Virus record (IMG/VR): IMGVR_UViG_3300014903_000015
Coordinates: 1 to 25,098 of that record
Reading direction: 5' to 3' (one strand)
From: a virus
Length of the DNA: 25,098 nt
This document shows, one piece after another, positions 1-8,936 of this stretch. Both the position numbers and the translations under genes were made by a program. Below the pieces are notes generated by a model, which worked only from the letters and a program-made list of their open reading frames with translations, was not told the origin of the DNA and did no database searches. Numbering within the stretch: position 1 is the first letter of the stretch; every line of letters begins with the position of its first letter.

Positions 1-3000
1 CTTCGTCTTAATTATGTGTCTTTCTAAAGGACCAGTATATAAATCTTCAAGAGATTTTCTATTGACATAATCATTCCAAAAATATTGAGAAGCTAACATT
101 TCAATAGGCTTCTTAGTTTGCTTAACAAGCGTTTCGGTTAACCCTAAAGAAGAAACTTCTTTTACTAATTGATTGATATCTTCTTGATATTTTCCATTAA
201 CATCAGGGTTCTTATTCTCAGAAACAACAACGTTTCCATTTTTAATAGAAACATCATTTATCGTCATGTTATTTAAAGCATCAACAAACTTATTTAAAGA
301 GCTTTCATCTAATCCACTCCATTGATCTTTGATAGACTCAATAACAGCTTTGTCACGATTATACAAATCATTAAGAACCTTCTTTCCGGAATCATTTAAT
401 TTCCCATCAACACCAACCATAGAATGTTTTGGTGACGTAAAAAATGTTTGATAACCTCTATCAGCTGTAACACCAATCCATTGATCGTAATGTTTAGAGT
501 TAATTGCTTCAGCTAGTGAGAATCTTAAAAGGCTATTTACCTTATTGTCAATTGTTGATTGTTTAGAGTAATCATTTGTATTGTTATTTAATACATTAGA
601 CATTGCATCATGAATACTCATCTCCATATTCATTCCTTGTCGAAGTGACTTAACAACAGGATTGTTAGCATAAACATTAGTTTTTGAAAGTCGTTGAACA
701 TAATCAGGATTATTTAAATCTTTACGAACCAATGAGAAGTTACTTTCCAATCTAATTGAAGTAACCCTATTTCCCATTGTGTTAATAAAGTTTGGTTGAA
801 GAACATCTAAATCAGATTCAGCTACTGATATTAATCTTAAGAAATTCTTGTAATCTTTAATGACATCTTTTTGAGTTGATTTAGAATCAAGCTCATTAGA
901 AGCCTGAGAAATCATTTTCCTTAAGAAAGGGAACTTATATCCAGTTATCTTAGAAAATGCCTGATAATCAAAATTAGATAGCTCAAACACATCTTGAATA
1001 GCGTTTGAAATAGAAGAGATCTTACTTTCTTCTGATTGAGATGAATTAATAATCTTTACATGAGAATCAAGTTTGCCACTTTTAGAAGCTCTAAGTAAAT
1101 CATTTGAATACTTATTGATTGATTCCTCTTGATTATAATCTTGATTAACGATACGCTTTCTAAATACGGTATCACCATTAGCATCTTTCATGATAACAGT
1201 ACTAGTGTATTTAACTTGCTCTAATGAAGACAAATCTCTTATGATTGGATTAGAGTATTTGTTATTCAAAGTCTTTAAAATGAATGATAGTCTTTCAGAT
1301 ACTAAATCACCTTTAGCAGATCTCAAATCTAATTCTCTCATGAACTGAGCAGAACCACTAGCCTTATTATTGATTGAAAGAATAGTTCTCAAAACATTTT
1401 CTTTAGAAACTGGAGAACCTGTTTCATAATCAAGTATTGAATTAATAATAGTTCTAGTGTTGGCCGATACACCAGCTTGAGGTTTGATTTCAATTTTTGA
1501 ATGATCAATAACTTCAGGAACTGAATCAGCAAAAGAACTATCAATTGAATTCATCATGTACTCCCAACGATTTGGGAACGAATTTTGGAAAGAAAGAAAG
1601 AATGAATTTAAATTTTCAGCCTCACTTTTTTCTCTTATGTCAGCCAAAGAAGGCCCATACTCTTTACCATTAAATATCCTTTCACCTTTTGATGTTCCAT
1701 TTAATTCAGATACATACCTGCTATACAAAGCTTTAATACCCATCTCTGTAGCTCGATATGCATTTGGAGCTTCTTCATTCTTAATTGAATTGAATTTTTC
1801 TAAGAGAATAACAGTATTGGTTATGTTGGCTGTAAAAGGCATACCCTTATCGGTAAGCTTCATTCTATTGCCAAGTTGATACCTTAACGATATCTTTGGA
1901 ATTTTATCCGACAAAGGATTGTTTCTGATAGATAAATCACTAGCCATTAAGTCTACGATATCTCTAGATTTATCTTTAGAAATTCTATCCTTAATTTTAT
2001 TCCAAAAATGCTTTGCCCATGCAACAAACTTTTTAACTGGACCACCTTCTAACTTCTCAAGTAACTTTGAATAAGTTTTTTCAGTTACTGCTTGTACCAA
2101 AGCCTCATTGAGCTGTACATCTTTAGAATAGTCTTTATACAATATTTTTGCTTCTTCATGATATTTAGTTCCTTCAATGAACTGTAAACCTCTTTTAATT
2201 AATGATGCATTTAAATCTTTCATTAAGTCAACATAAACCTCAGCGAACTCATGAACCTGAGTAGATTGCATTGCAGCATCTCTATTAAGGGTGATCGCAT
2301 TGTTTACTATTTGACCTAATACCTGGTTCCCATACTTATCAATCATCTTATCTGATTGAGTAACTGATATTGATGGAAAAATATTTTTAAAGTGCTTCTG
2401 AATTTTATTAAATAACTCAGGATTACTTGCTATTTGAGAATCATACTTGATTCTACTAAAACCACTCAACTGATGATTAACATCTAAGTCATCATTAGCA
2501 TCAAGATTTAATTGATCATTTATACTACCCAAATTACTTTTACCAAAATCTAAAGTCTTAGGAGCTTTTGATTTATTCTTTCTTTCGGTAAATTCTTTTT
2601 CAATAGAAGACCTCTTCTCTTTAATTTCTGGAGAAGCTTCTTTAATAGCCCCGGCTTGTTGTAGTATCTGTTTACCAAGAACAGTTTCTTTACTTACAAT
2701 GTTTCCAGAATTCTCATTCCTAATTGTTCCTTCAGGAGAAACTGAATATTTTTTACCTTGATAAGTAACCGTTTTATCTTGAGATATCCCCTCAACTTTT
2801 CCTTCAGGAGTTGTAGCTATTTTAGCAACAGGTTTTATATCAAGTGGCTTTTTAATTTCAGGAATCTTTTTAATAGGCTTAGATCCTTCTTTTACAGAAG
2901 TAGCATCTTCAGTAGTAGTCTCAGCTACTTTAAGAGAAGTTTTTACCTCACCTTCTTTAGAATCTTTTGGTTTAGCAACACTAGGCTCCTTAGAAACTAT

Positions 3001-4872
3001 AGAATCAATTTTAGCTTGTGCTTTTTCTTGATTAACCTTAGTGCCTTCAATTTTGTATTCACCAGTTTTTGGATCTTCTTTGATTTTAACATCATTGCTA
3101 TCCTCAATAGATTTTATTTGAGAATCAGAAAGCTTTATTTTTTCTTTCTCCTGGACTTTCTGTTCTTTCTGTATTGGGGAAACTGATTTATTGTCTTGCT
3201 TGATTTCGCCGGCCTCTTTAATTTTGGTGGCGTCTTGTGACTTTTGCTGTACATTTTCTTTAGATTTTATTCCGAAATCATCTAATTCCTTTTCAAACTT
3301 TTCATCTGAAATATCATTGTTGATTACTTTTTTATAAAGACCTTTAGCCTTATTCATCATCTTCTCAAACCTAGCTTTACTCTTAGTTACAGGCTTCTTT
3401 TCTTTAAGCATGTAATCAATTTCTTCATCTAGCTTCTCAGTAATTTTTTCAGACTTTGCTTTATTCTCGTTGTAGTATTTTGCAATTAAAGGATCTACAT
3501 CATCTGGTGATAATTCTTGTTCAACAATTCCAGTAACCTCTTCTTTAGCTCTTAAAGCTTCATACAATTGATGGTTTGCCTTATTGTCAGTAATGTTCAA
3601 TCTCTTAGTTTGCTCAGAAAACTTTTGTAAATCCTCAAGCTTACCTCTTACGTTAGAATGCTCTTCTTCAGTAATCGTACCCTTTTGAAGCTGAGCATCA
3701 ACTTGATCATACATTTTGTTCAACCCTTTGAAATCATTTGATTTTACCTTCTTATCAATAAAACCTAGAGCAGTATCAATGTTGTTATTAATTTTAGCAC
3801 CGGCACCCATACCACCACCAATCATAGCTCCAATTATACCACCATAAGTAGCTTCTTCAAATTGATCCCACGTCAACATTTCTTTTGTGAAATGGTCAGA
3901 TTTAGTTATGAAAGTGTCATAAGCTTCTTTTAAACCATCTTCAATATATGTTTGAAAGAATTCTTGACCGAACTCAATACCAGCACCTCTACCACCAGCT
4001 TTCAAAGCATTTCCTAAAGCATTTCTAGCAGACTTAGCCCCACCTTTAAACCCTATTTCAGCCATAAGATTTTTAGAGAATAACTTTTGAGTTTTCCAAA
4101 AATCTTTTACACCTAATTGAGCTGATTCTTTAAATGTATTTGATAAGGCTTTTGTAGCAACTTCTTTTGGAATCCACGAAGTAGCACCTTTACCTATCCA
4201 CTCTAAAGCTTTACCTTCAGTCATTGAAACAACACCAGCTGTTCCCAATGCAATTCTTGCAGCATCTTTAGCTTCAAAACCGGCATTGATACTTTCATCA
4301 TATAGATCTGAATACATCATTAATGTACCAGTAGCAAAACTCTTAGCTTTATTAGAGGCATTTACAACTTTACCGACTTTATTTAAACCACCTCCACCAG
4401 CAATTCCTAATACAAATCCAACACCTTCTCCTAAAGTACTAGCTACTTTACCAGAACTAAAATAATCTGAAAAATGTTCAGCCGGCTCGTAAGCGCTATC
4501 TGAATACAATGTTCTTTGCTTATTAAACCAAGCACTTGTATTTTCTATCCAATCCTGAGATAAGTTACTAACTAATCCATCTTCATCTGGACCAGTAGCT
4601 AAAGCTATAGTTGGCATTAAATTAACATAACCTTCTCCAAGACCTAGAACCAATTCATTATAAACACCACTAAGAAAATCTACAGTGGCACTCTGTTCAA
4701 ATTCATTCCATTCAACATCTTCTTGAGCTGACCATGGATTCGGTCCGTAAGGATCTACAGTATCATGTAAATGCCATCCGGCTCTTCTTACATCTTCAGG
4801 GGTAATTCCTTCTTGAGCAGCCATTGCTTGTAAGGCTTCTCTTTGCTTGTTAGCATCTGGAGTTCCAGGCAT
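1..4872 (-). CDS. Giant virion-associated protein, N-terminal 1624 residues (partial)
   Basis: This frame starts at ATG 4872 (MPGTPDANKQ) and stays open to the left edge, so the protein exceeds 1624 residues and its C-terminus is not visible. Residues about 130-420 contain Gly/Ala-rich, weakly hydrophobic stretches (GFVLGIAGGGG, then GGIIGAMIGGGMGAGA) and a YSDLYDESINAG...KDA segment of a type often seen in large phage internal proteins. Residues about 420-760 are Lys/Glu-rich and probably coiled-coil. Around residues 860-930 is a zincin-like pattern, VHEFAEVYVDLM with H874, E875 and E878, followed by NEALVQAV (E923). The usual second His is replaced by Glu, so catalysis is doubtful. The gene begins 2 bases after the stop of the 535-residue gene. 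In crAss-like phages, giant proteins at this position are packaged in the virion, and some are RNA polymerases. No DxDGD-type motif was found in the parts I read. The virion role is inferred; the open frame is directly seen. Confidence 0.9.
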   Translation of the reverse strand, partial: MPGTPDANKQREALQAMAAQEGITPEDVRRAGWHLHDTVDPYGPNPWSAQEDVEWNEFEQSATVDFLSGVYNELVLGLGEGYVNLMPTIALATGPDEDGLVSNLSQDWIENTSAWFNKQRTLYSDSAYEPAEHFSDYFSSGKVASTLGEGVGFVLGIAGGGGLNKVGKVVNASNKAKSFATGTLMMYSDLYDESINAGFEAKDAARIALGTAGVVSMTEGKALEWIGKGATSWIPKEVATKALSNTFKESAQLGVKDFWKTQKLFSKNLMAEIGFKGGAKSARNALGNALKAGGRGAGIEFGQEFFQTYIEDGLKEAYDTFITKSDHFTKEMLTWDQFEEATYGGIIGAMIGGGMGAGAKINNNIDTALGFIDKKVKSNDFKGLNKMYDQVDAQLQKGTITEEEHSNVRGKLEDLQKFSEQTKRLNITDNKANHQLYEALRAKEEVTGIVEQELSPDDVDPLIAKYYNENKAKSEKITEKLDEEIDYMLKEKKPVTKSKARFEKMMNKAKGLYKKVINNDISDEKFEKELDDFGIKSKENVQQKSQDATKIKEAGEIKQDNKSVSPIQKEQKVQEKEKIKLSDSQIKSIEDSNDVKIKEDPKTGEYKIEGTKVNQEKAQAKIDSIVSKEPSVAKPKDSKEGEVKTSLKVAETTTEDATSVKEGSKPIKKIPEIKKPLDIKPVAKIATTPEGKVEGISQDKTVTYQGKKYSVSPEGTIRNENSGNIVSKETVLGKQILQQAGAIKEASPEIKEKRSSIEKEFTERKNKSKAPKTLDFGKSNLGSINDQLNLDANDDLDVNHQLSGFSRIKYDSQIASNPELFNKIQKHFKNIFPSISVTQSDKMIDKYGNQVLGQIVNNAITLNRDAAMQSTQVHEFAEVYVDLMKDLNASLIKRGLQFIEGTKYHEEAKILYKDYSKDVQLNEALVQAVTEKTYSKLLEKLEGGPVKKFVAWAKHFWNKIKDRISKDKSRDIVDLMASDLSIRNNPLSDKIPKISLRYQLGNRMKLTDKGMPFTANITNTVILLEKFNSIKNEEAPNAYRATEMGIKALYSRYVSELNGTSKGERIFNGKEYGPSLADIREKSEAENLNSFFLSFQNSFPNRWEYMMNSIDSSFADSVPEVIDHSKIEIKPQAGVSANTRTIINSILDYETGSPVSKENVLRTILSINNKASGSAQFMRELDLRSAKGDLVSERLSFILKTLNNKYSNPIIRDLSSLEQVKYTSTVIMKDANGDTVFRKRIVNQDYNQEESINKYSNDLLRASKSGKLDSHVKIINSSQSEESKISSISNAIQDVFELSNFDYQAFSKITGYKFPFLRKMISQASNELDSKSTQKDVIKDYKNFLRLISVAESDLDVLQPNFINTMGNRVTSIRLESNFSLVRKDLNNPDYVQRLSKTNVYANNPVVKSLRQGMNMEMSIHDAMSNVLNNNTNDYSKQSTIDNKVNSLLRFSLAEAINSKHYDQWIGVTADRGYQTFFTSPKHSMVGVDGKLNDSGKKVLNDLYNRDKAVIESIKDQWSGLDESSLNKFVDALNNMTINDVSIKNGNVVVSENKNPDVNGKYQEDINQLVKEVSSLGLTETLVKQTKKPIEMLASQYFWNDYVNRKSLEDLYTGPLERHIIKTK
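1175..1201. repeat. 27-base near-identical repeat, copy in the giant gene
   Basis: Matches 6745-6771 at 26 of 27 bases and encodes TVIMKDANG in the giant protein at around residues 1225-1233. The conservation is at DNA as well as protein level, over a short span only. Confidence 0.6.
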
Positions 4873-4874
4873 AA

Positions 4875-6482
4875 TTATTCTTGTTGGTTTGAAAACGTTT
4901 GTTGGGCGCCACCTGCAAAAGGATTTAATTGGCCGCCACCACTTTCGTTTTGCATAGCCCAATTATACCCCATTTCTAAAGCACCATCTCTATTGGCACC
5001 AGTCGTTGACATAATTGCACCAGTCGTATTATTTAGTAAGTTACTATAATATCTAGTACGATCATCATTCACACGCATAGCAGATGCAGGAGTCATGTAC
5101 GCATTTTGTCTTACATTAATTTGATCATTCAAATAAGTTTGTGGATATTCACTTTGATAATAATCAGTTATAGGAACATAAACATCTCCTTCATAAACTG
5201 AATTACCACCCAAGAAACTCCAATTATCTTCTACTTTTTCCCAGTTATTTAAATGAGCACCATCATTAACTTGCTCTAATCCAAGAGCAGCTTCATATAA
5301 TGGCATCTTATCTGTATCCATTTCAGGGTCGGTTCTAGCTTTCATTTTAAGCATAACCTCACCTTTAGGTCCAATATGATATCCTTGAGGATAAAAAGAA
5401 GTAAAATCTCTTAAATCATATTGCTTTGGATTAGGATTATCTAAACCAGACCTATCAAAAGCAGGTAAATTTCTAGTAGTATTATATCTTCCAGATTCTT
5501 GATCAAAAACAAAACCAAATTGCTGAGCAAAAAACTTTTCTTCTTCAGGAAGTAATTTAACATCTTGACCAGGAGCAGCGTTTCTAATTCTTGATTGAAA
5601 ATCTAATACTGCAGAAGAAGTAAGATTTTGAGACATAGCTTGTTTGTTCATCTTACTTTTTTGTCTCATGTTAGATAACTGTTGCTGTTGAAGTTTATAC
5701 TTCATCATATCACCAGACTTATATCTCCACTCAGTTCCACCTTGGTTAACGTACTGAGTATATTTATTCATTTTAGCTTTGGCCTGATCATCAGAACCAC
5801 CTCTTTCTCTTACCCATAAATAAACATCTTCCGGAGTTACATTTGTATCTTGAGAATATGGATTTCTTGGATCCTTAAATATTTTTTGAAACATATCAGG
5901 ACCAACATCAATATCTTTTTCAGAACCATCATATGGCAATTGTTTAATGTGACCTTTTTCAAAAAGACTATAAGCTTCATCCATTGAAACTTTTCTTCTC
6001 TCCTTAGTTACATTACCCTCTTCATCCATTACAGGTAAATCTACACCAACATCTTTAACGAATAAACCATTGGCTTGAGCATGGGCCCATTGAGCATAGT
6101 TCATTTTATTACCAATAGCAGTCTTTACTTCTTCAGACTCCATGACGTTATTCTTGTATCTTTCAAGTGCTCCGGAACCCCCACCATGCATAAAGTGAGA
6201 TAAATTACCATTATACTTTTTCACCAAATCAACAACATCAGCTCTATATCTTTTTTCTGCAGCACCTACTCTTTCCTGATCTTGCTGAAGAATATCTATT
6301 TCATTAACAGCTGAATAGAATTCTTGCATCTTGGCATCAATCTCAGATTCTTCCTGAAGCTTTTGTTGAGAACGTTGCTCTATTGCACTAGTAATCTGAA
6401 GCTCCATTTGTCTATTGGCAGCTTTAGTTTCAAAGATGTTCGACTTTCTTTGTAAACCTTGATATAAAGCGAAATCAGTCAT
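4875..6482 (-). CDS. Internal virion/cargo-type protein, 535 residues
   Basis: ATG start (MTDFALYQGL) lies 6 bases after the stop of the preceding 544-residue gene. The stop is 2 bases before the giant gene. Residues about 15-110 are rich in Gln, Glu, Arg and Lys with few helix breakers and look coiled-coil. A second Gln/Met/Lys-rich stretch around residues 265-290 (KYKLQQQQLSNMRQKSKMNK) is similar. The C-terminal half has many Tyr, Asn and Asp and ends in a Gly/Gln-rich tail. There is no signal peptide, membrane helix or enzymatic motif that I can recognise. Its position between the glycine-rich and 544-residue proteins and the giant protein matches the block that encodes proteins packaged inside the capsid and tail barrel of crAss-like phages. 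The function is inferred from context only. Confidence 0.85.
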   Translation of the reverse strand: MTDFALYQGLQRKSNIFETKAANRQMELQITSAIEQRSQQKLQEESEIDAKMQEFYSAVNEIDILQQDQERVGAAEKRYRADVVDLVKKYNGNLSHFMHGGGSGALERYKNNVMESEEVKTAIGNKMNYAQWAHAQANGLFVKDVGVDLPVMDEEGNVTKERRKVSMDEAYSLFEKGHIKQLPYDGSEKDIDVGPDMFQKIFKDPRNPYSQDTNVTPEDVYLWVRERGGSDDQAKAKMNKYTQYVNQGGTEWRYKSGDMMKYKLQQQQLSNMRQKSKMNKQAMSQNLTSSAVLDFQSRIRNAAPGQDVKLLPEEEKFFAQQFGFVFDQESGRYNTTRNLPAFDRSGLDNPNPKQYDLRDFTSFYPQGYHIGPKGEVMLKMKARTDPEMDTDKMPLYEAALGLEQVNDGAHLNNWEKVEDNWSFLGGNSVYEGDVYVPITDYYQSEYPQTYLNDQINVRQNAYMTPASAMRVNDDRTRYYSNLLNNTTGAIMSTTGANRDGALEMGYNWAMQNESGGGQLNPFAGGAQQTFSNQQE

Positions 6483-6488
6483 AAAGTA

Positions 6489-8123
6489 TTATTTTAAGTA
6501 TTGGTCTTGCTTAGCTTTTAATTCAGCTTTCTTTCTTTCGTCAAGCTCTTTCTTAAGCTTGTTGTATTTTTTCTCATCCTTTATAAACCAAGTATCTAAA
6601 AGATTTTTCTCTTCTTCAGCATAAGCCATGTTCACACCATCTTCCAAATCTAAGAATTCTTGATCATTCATTGATTTTGGTTGAGCATCACCCATTGGTT
6701 GAGCTAACCCATAAGTATTGTAACTTACTGGTGGTAGCTCATTTCCATTAGCATCTTTCATGATGACAGTATGAGTTTGTCTATCAATTCCTTTATCAGC
6801 TAAATCTTTATCGCTCATGTCATTCATCTGAGTCTCAGTCATTCCGAATTCATTCTTAGACATTTGACTTTGAACAGGAGATGCTAAACCAGGAATAACG
6901 GGAGCATCCGCTGAATTAGCTGTGATATCCAAAATTGGATTACCATTATAGTTCTTAAAATCTTCTGCATTGTTAACTTCTGGTGAAAAACCATTTTTGA
7001 TAGCCTCTTGATTAAAATCATTAATAACACCTTTTTTAGCAGTATTGATACCTTCAATTTTTTCTTGCATTTCATTCTGAACGCCAAGTAAAAACTTATC
7101 AGCCTCAGTTTTACGAACCTTATGAGCTTCTTCTTTTAAGGCTCTATTTAATCTTGTGTCAAGAACCATTTCTTTCTTATACTGATAATAAGGACTTTCA
7201 GGATTCAAGTAAGTATCCTCATATTCTTTTCTATGCTTGATGTTATCCATTGAATCAGCAAGTAAAGATCCTGCAGCTTGTTTATTCATTAATTCAATTT
7301 GACGCTCATCATCAAACATCTGTCTATTAACTTGCTCACCAGCTAATGCAGCATTGTAATACTGACCTCTGTTTTGCATTTTAAGAGATTCATCTAAAGC
7401 ATTTAATTGATTCTGAGAATCATAAAATCTTTGACTAGCACCGCCCATATTTGCTAGAGCAGTAGCACCAGAACCACCAGATAAATTTCTAATATTCTTT
7501 TGATCGTAATTATAAACTCTCTCCATTCTATTAGCCATAGAAGAACGAGCTTCTTGAGTCAAACCTAAATTTCTTCTATCTCTTGACTCACTAATCATTG
7601 TTTTGAAGTCAGATGAAGGATTATACTTAGAAAGCTTTTCAGTAGCTCCAAAAGCAGCTAACGTTGCTTTACCAGCATCCATAAGATAACCAGGAACATC
7701 TCTAAAACCTTCTTTATCTGGAGCGTAAGATTTATCATACTGAAATTCTTCAGAAGGATCCATCAATCTTAACTTATCATAAGTTCTTTGATAAGCATCA
7801 AGATTAGCATCACCATAAAGAATTGGATCACCTTGTTCATCTACTTGTTGTGTTTGAGAAGCAAGACCTGTATTGGCAGTTGTTTGTATAGGTTGGCCTC
7901 CACCACCTCCAGTTGAGGTAGGTTTTTTAACACCCCTTTTAAAGTCCTTAAAAAACTGAGAAAACCTACTAGGAGCCATAACACCTTTTTTCCAAACCTT
8001 CTTTTTAGGTTTTGAGTTTGATCGTATAGGCGTATAGTTTTCAGCTTCTTCTAATTTATCATACAAACCACCATAGCTATCTGCTTGAACACCACCAGGT
8101 AAAACGTTTCCTTCTTTTGCCAT
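6489..8123 (-). CDS. Internal virion/cargo-type protein, 544 residues
   Basis: ATG start (MAKEGNVLPG) lies 3 bases after the stop of the 269-residue gene. Residues 35-68 are strongly basic (KPKKKVWKKG), followed by a GGGGG linker at 72-76. Residues about 185-310 form a long, likely helical region rich in Gln, Asn, Met and Arg (ARSSMANRMERVY, YYNAALAGEQVNRQMF). The last 40 residues are Lys/Glu-rich and end KAELKAKQDQYLK, probably a coiled coil. Residues around 450 carry TVIMKDANG, which also occurs in the giant protein. There is no enzymatic motif. A small frame at 6884-7087 inside this gene is a shadow. A virion-internal or ejection role is inferred from position and from the helical, linker-rich composition. 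Confidence 0.85.
   Translation of the reverse strand: MAKEGNVLPGGVQADSYGGLYDKLEEAENYTPIRSNSKPKKKVWKKGVMAPSRFSQFFKDFKRGVKKPTSTGGGGGQPIQTTANTGLASQTQQVDEQGDPILYGDANLDAYQRTYDKLRLMDPSEEFQYDKSYAPDKEGFRDVPGYLMDAGKATLAAFGATEKLSKYNPSSDFKTMISESRDRRNLGLTQEARSSMANRMERVYNYDQKNIRNLSGGSGATALANMGGASQRFYDSQNQLNALDESLKMQNRGQYYNAALAGEQVNRQMFDDERQIELMNKQAAGSLLADSMDNIKHRKEYEDTYLNPESPYYQYKKEMVLDTRLNRALKEEAHKVRKTEADKFLLGVQNEMQEKIEGINTAKKGVINDFNQEAIKNGFSPEVNNAEDFKNYNGNPILDITANSADAPVIPGLASPVQSQMSKNEFGMTETQMNDMSDKDLADKGIDRQTHTVIMKDANGNELPPVSYNTYGLAQPMGDAQPKSMNDQEFLDLEDGVNMAYAEEEKNLLDTWFIKDEKKYNKLKKELDERKKAELKAKQDQYLK
6745..6771. repeat. 27-base near-identical repeat, copy in the 544-residue gene
   Basis: Matches 1175-1201 in the giant gene at 26 of 27 bases, in the same frame, encoding TVIMKDANG in both. 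The single difference is a transition. It may mark a shared sequence element between two internal-virion candidates. Confidence 0.6.
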
Positions 8124-8126
8124 ATC

Positions 8127-8936
8127 TTATAAATAGTTAAATGATGGGTTAAATGCGAAATTACCTCTTTGTAAATCTTCTCTAGCATCTCTTTTAGAAG
8201 CACCACTATTAATCAGTGATGTTCCGAAATTAACACCTGTTTCTATTAAATTACCCCCTGCGATACTACCCATCAAATCTTTCATACCGCCACCTAGAGC
8301 ATTTACATTATTTTTATTTTGTTGAGACATTTGATCATTCTCAAAAGAATCATATTCCGGAGAACCTTCAATAAAAGGATTCTTTAAATTATCATTAGCA
8401 ACAGTTTCAGTAATCTTTGAAATACTATTCGCTAATGGATTTTTAGAATCACCTCCAAACATTCCTTTAAATTTTCCGCCAAATATTCCTTTCTGATCAA
8501 TAGGTCCTGTTTTTTGAGTTGCTTCTTGAGCAATCTCCATAGCTCCTTCTCCAAAACCTTCAGCGCCTGCAGCATCCATCATCTTGTTTCCACCACCAAA
8601 TAAGTCCTTCATTCCACCGCCCATACCACTCATTCCTCCGCTTCCAATTGTTTTAGCAAGGCTTACGCCGAATGCAGCACCAGCCAAATCTTGTGAAACA
8701 GCTTCATCAAAAGTTTGATTTAAAGCTTCTTTAGTGTCTCCAGAAGCTCTTGATTTTGCAATAGCATGAGAAGCAGTATTTATTCCAGGAGCTACCCCCA
8801 TAAACATTTTTCCCCATAAATTTCTTTCACCAGTTTCTTTAAACCCAAGAACCTTTAACATTGGATCATTATCCCATTTTACAGGAACGTGTCTTTTTTG
8901 TCTTGATAATTCTGCTCTTTGATTAAATACTGCCAT
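8127..8936 (-). CDS. Glycine-rich small virion protein, 269 residues
   Basis: The ATG overlaps the stop of the 1355-residue gene as TAATG, so translation is probably coupled. The N-terminus (MAVFNQRAELSRQKRH) is basic. Residues about 45-130 are Gly/Ala/Met-rich with amphipathic or weakly hydrophobic character (LAGAAFGVSLAKTIGSGG, then GMGGGMKDLFGGGNKM). GGGMKDL occurs twice, at residues 107-113 and 216-222. The tail (SKRDAREDLQRGNFAFNP) is charged then aromatic. Small Gly/Ala-rich proteins next to tail genes in short-tailed phages are often injected and membrane-active. That is a family-level analogy here, not something the sequence proves. I recognise no named family. Confidence 0.85.
   Translation of the reverse strand: MAVFNQRAELSRQKRHVPVKWDNDPMLKVLGFKETGERNLWGKMFMGVAPGINTASHAIAKSRASGDTKEALNQTFDEAVSQDLAGAAFGVSLAKTIGSGGMSGMGGGMKDLFGGGNKMMDAAGAEGFGEGAMEIAQEATQKTGPIDQKGIFGGKFKGMFGGDSKNPLANSISKITETVANDNLKNPFIEGSPEYDSFENDQMSQQNKNNVNALGGGMKDLMGSIAGGNLIETGVNFGTSLINSGASKRDAREDLQRGNFAFNPSFNYL

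Noticed and set aside
1556-3186. Plus-strand open frames at 1556-1879 and 2758-3186
   Set aside because: Both lie wholly inside the minus-strand giant gene. Their products are low-complexity (rich in Phe, Ser, Arg and Tyr), as expected from the antisense of Lys/Glu-rich coding sequence.
1-4872. Virion RNA polymerase signature in the giant protein
   Set aside because: No DxDGD-like motif was found in the parts of the visible 1624 residues that I read. The unseen C-terminal part could still carry one, so this is left open and not annotated.
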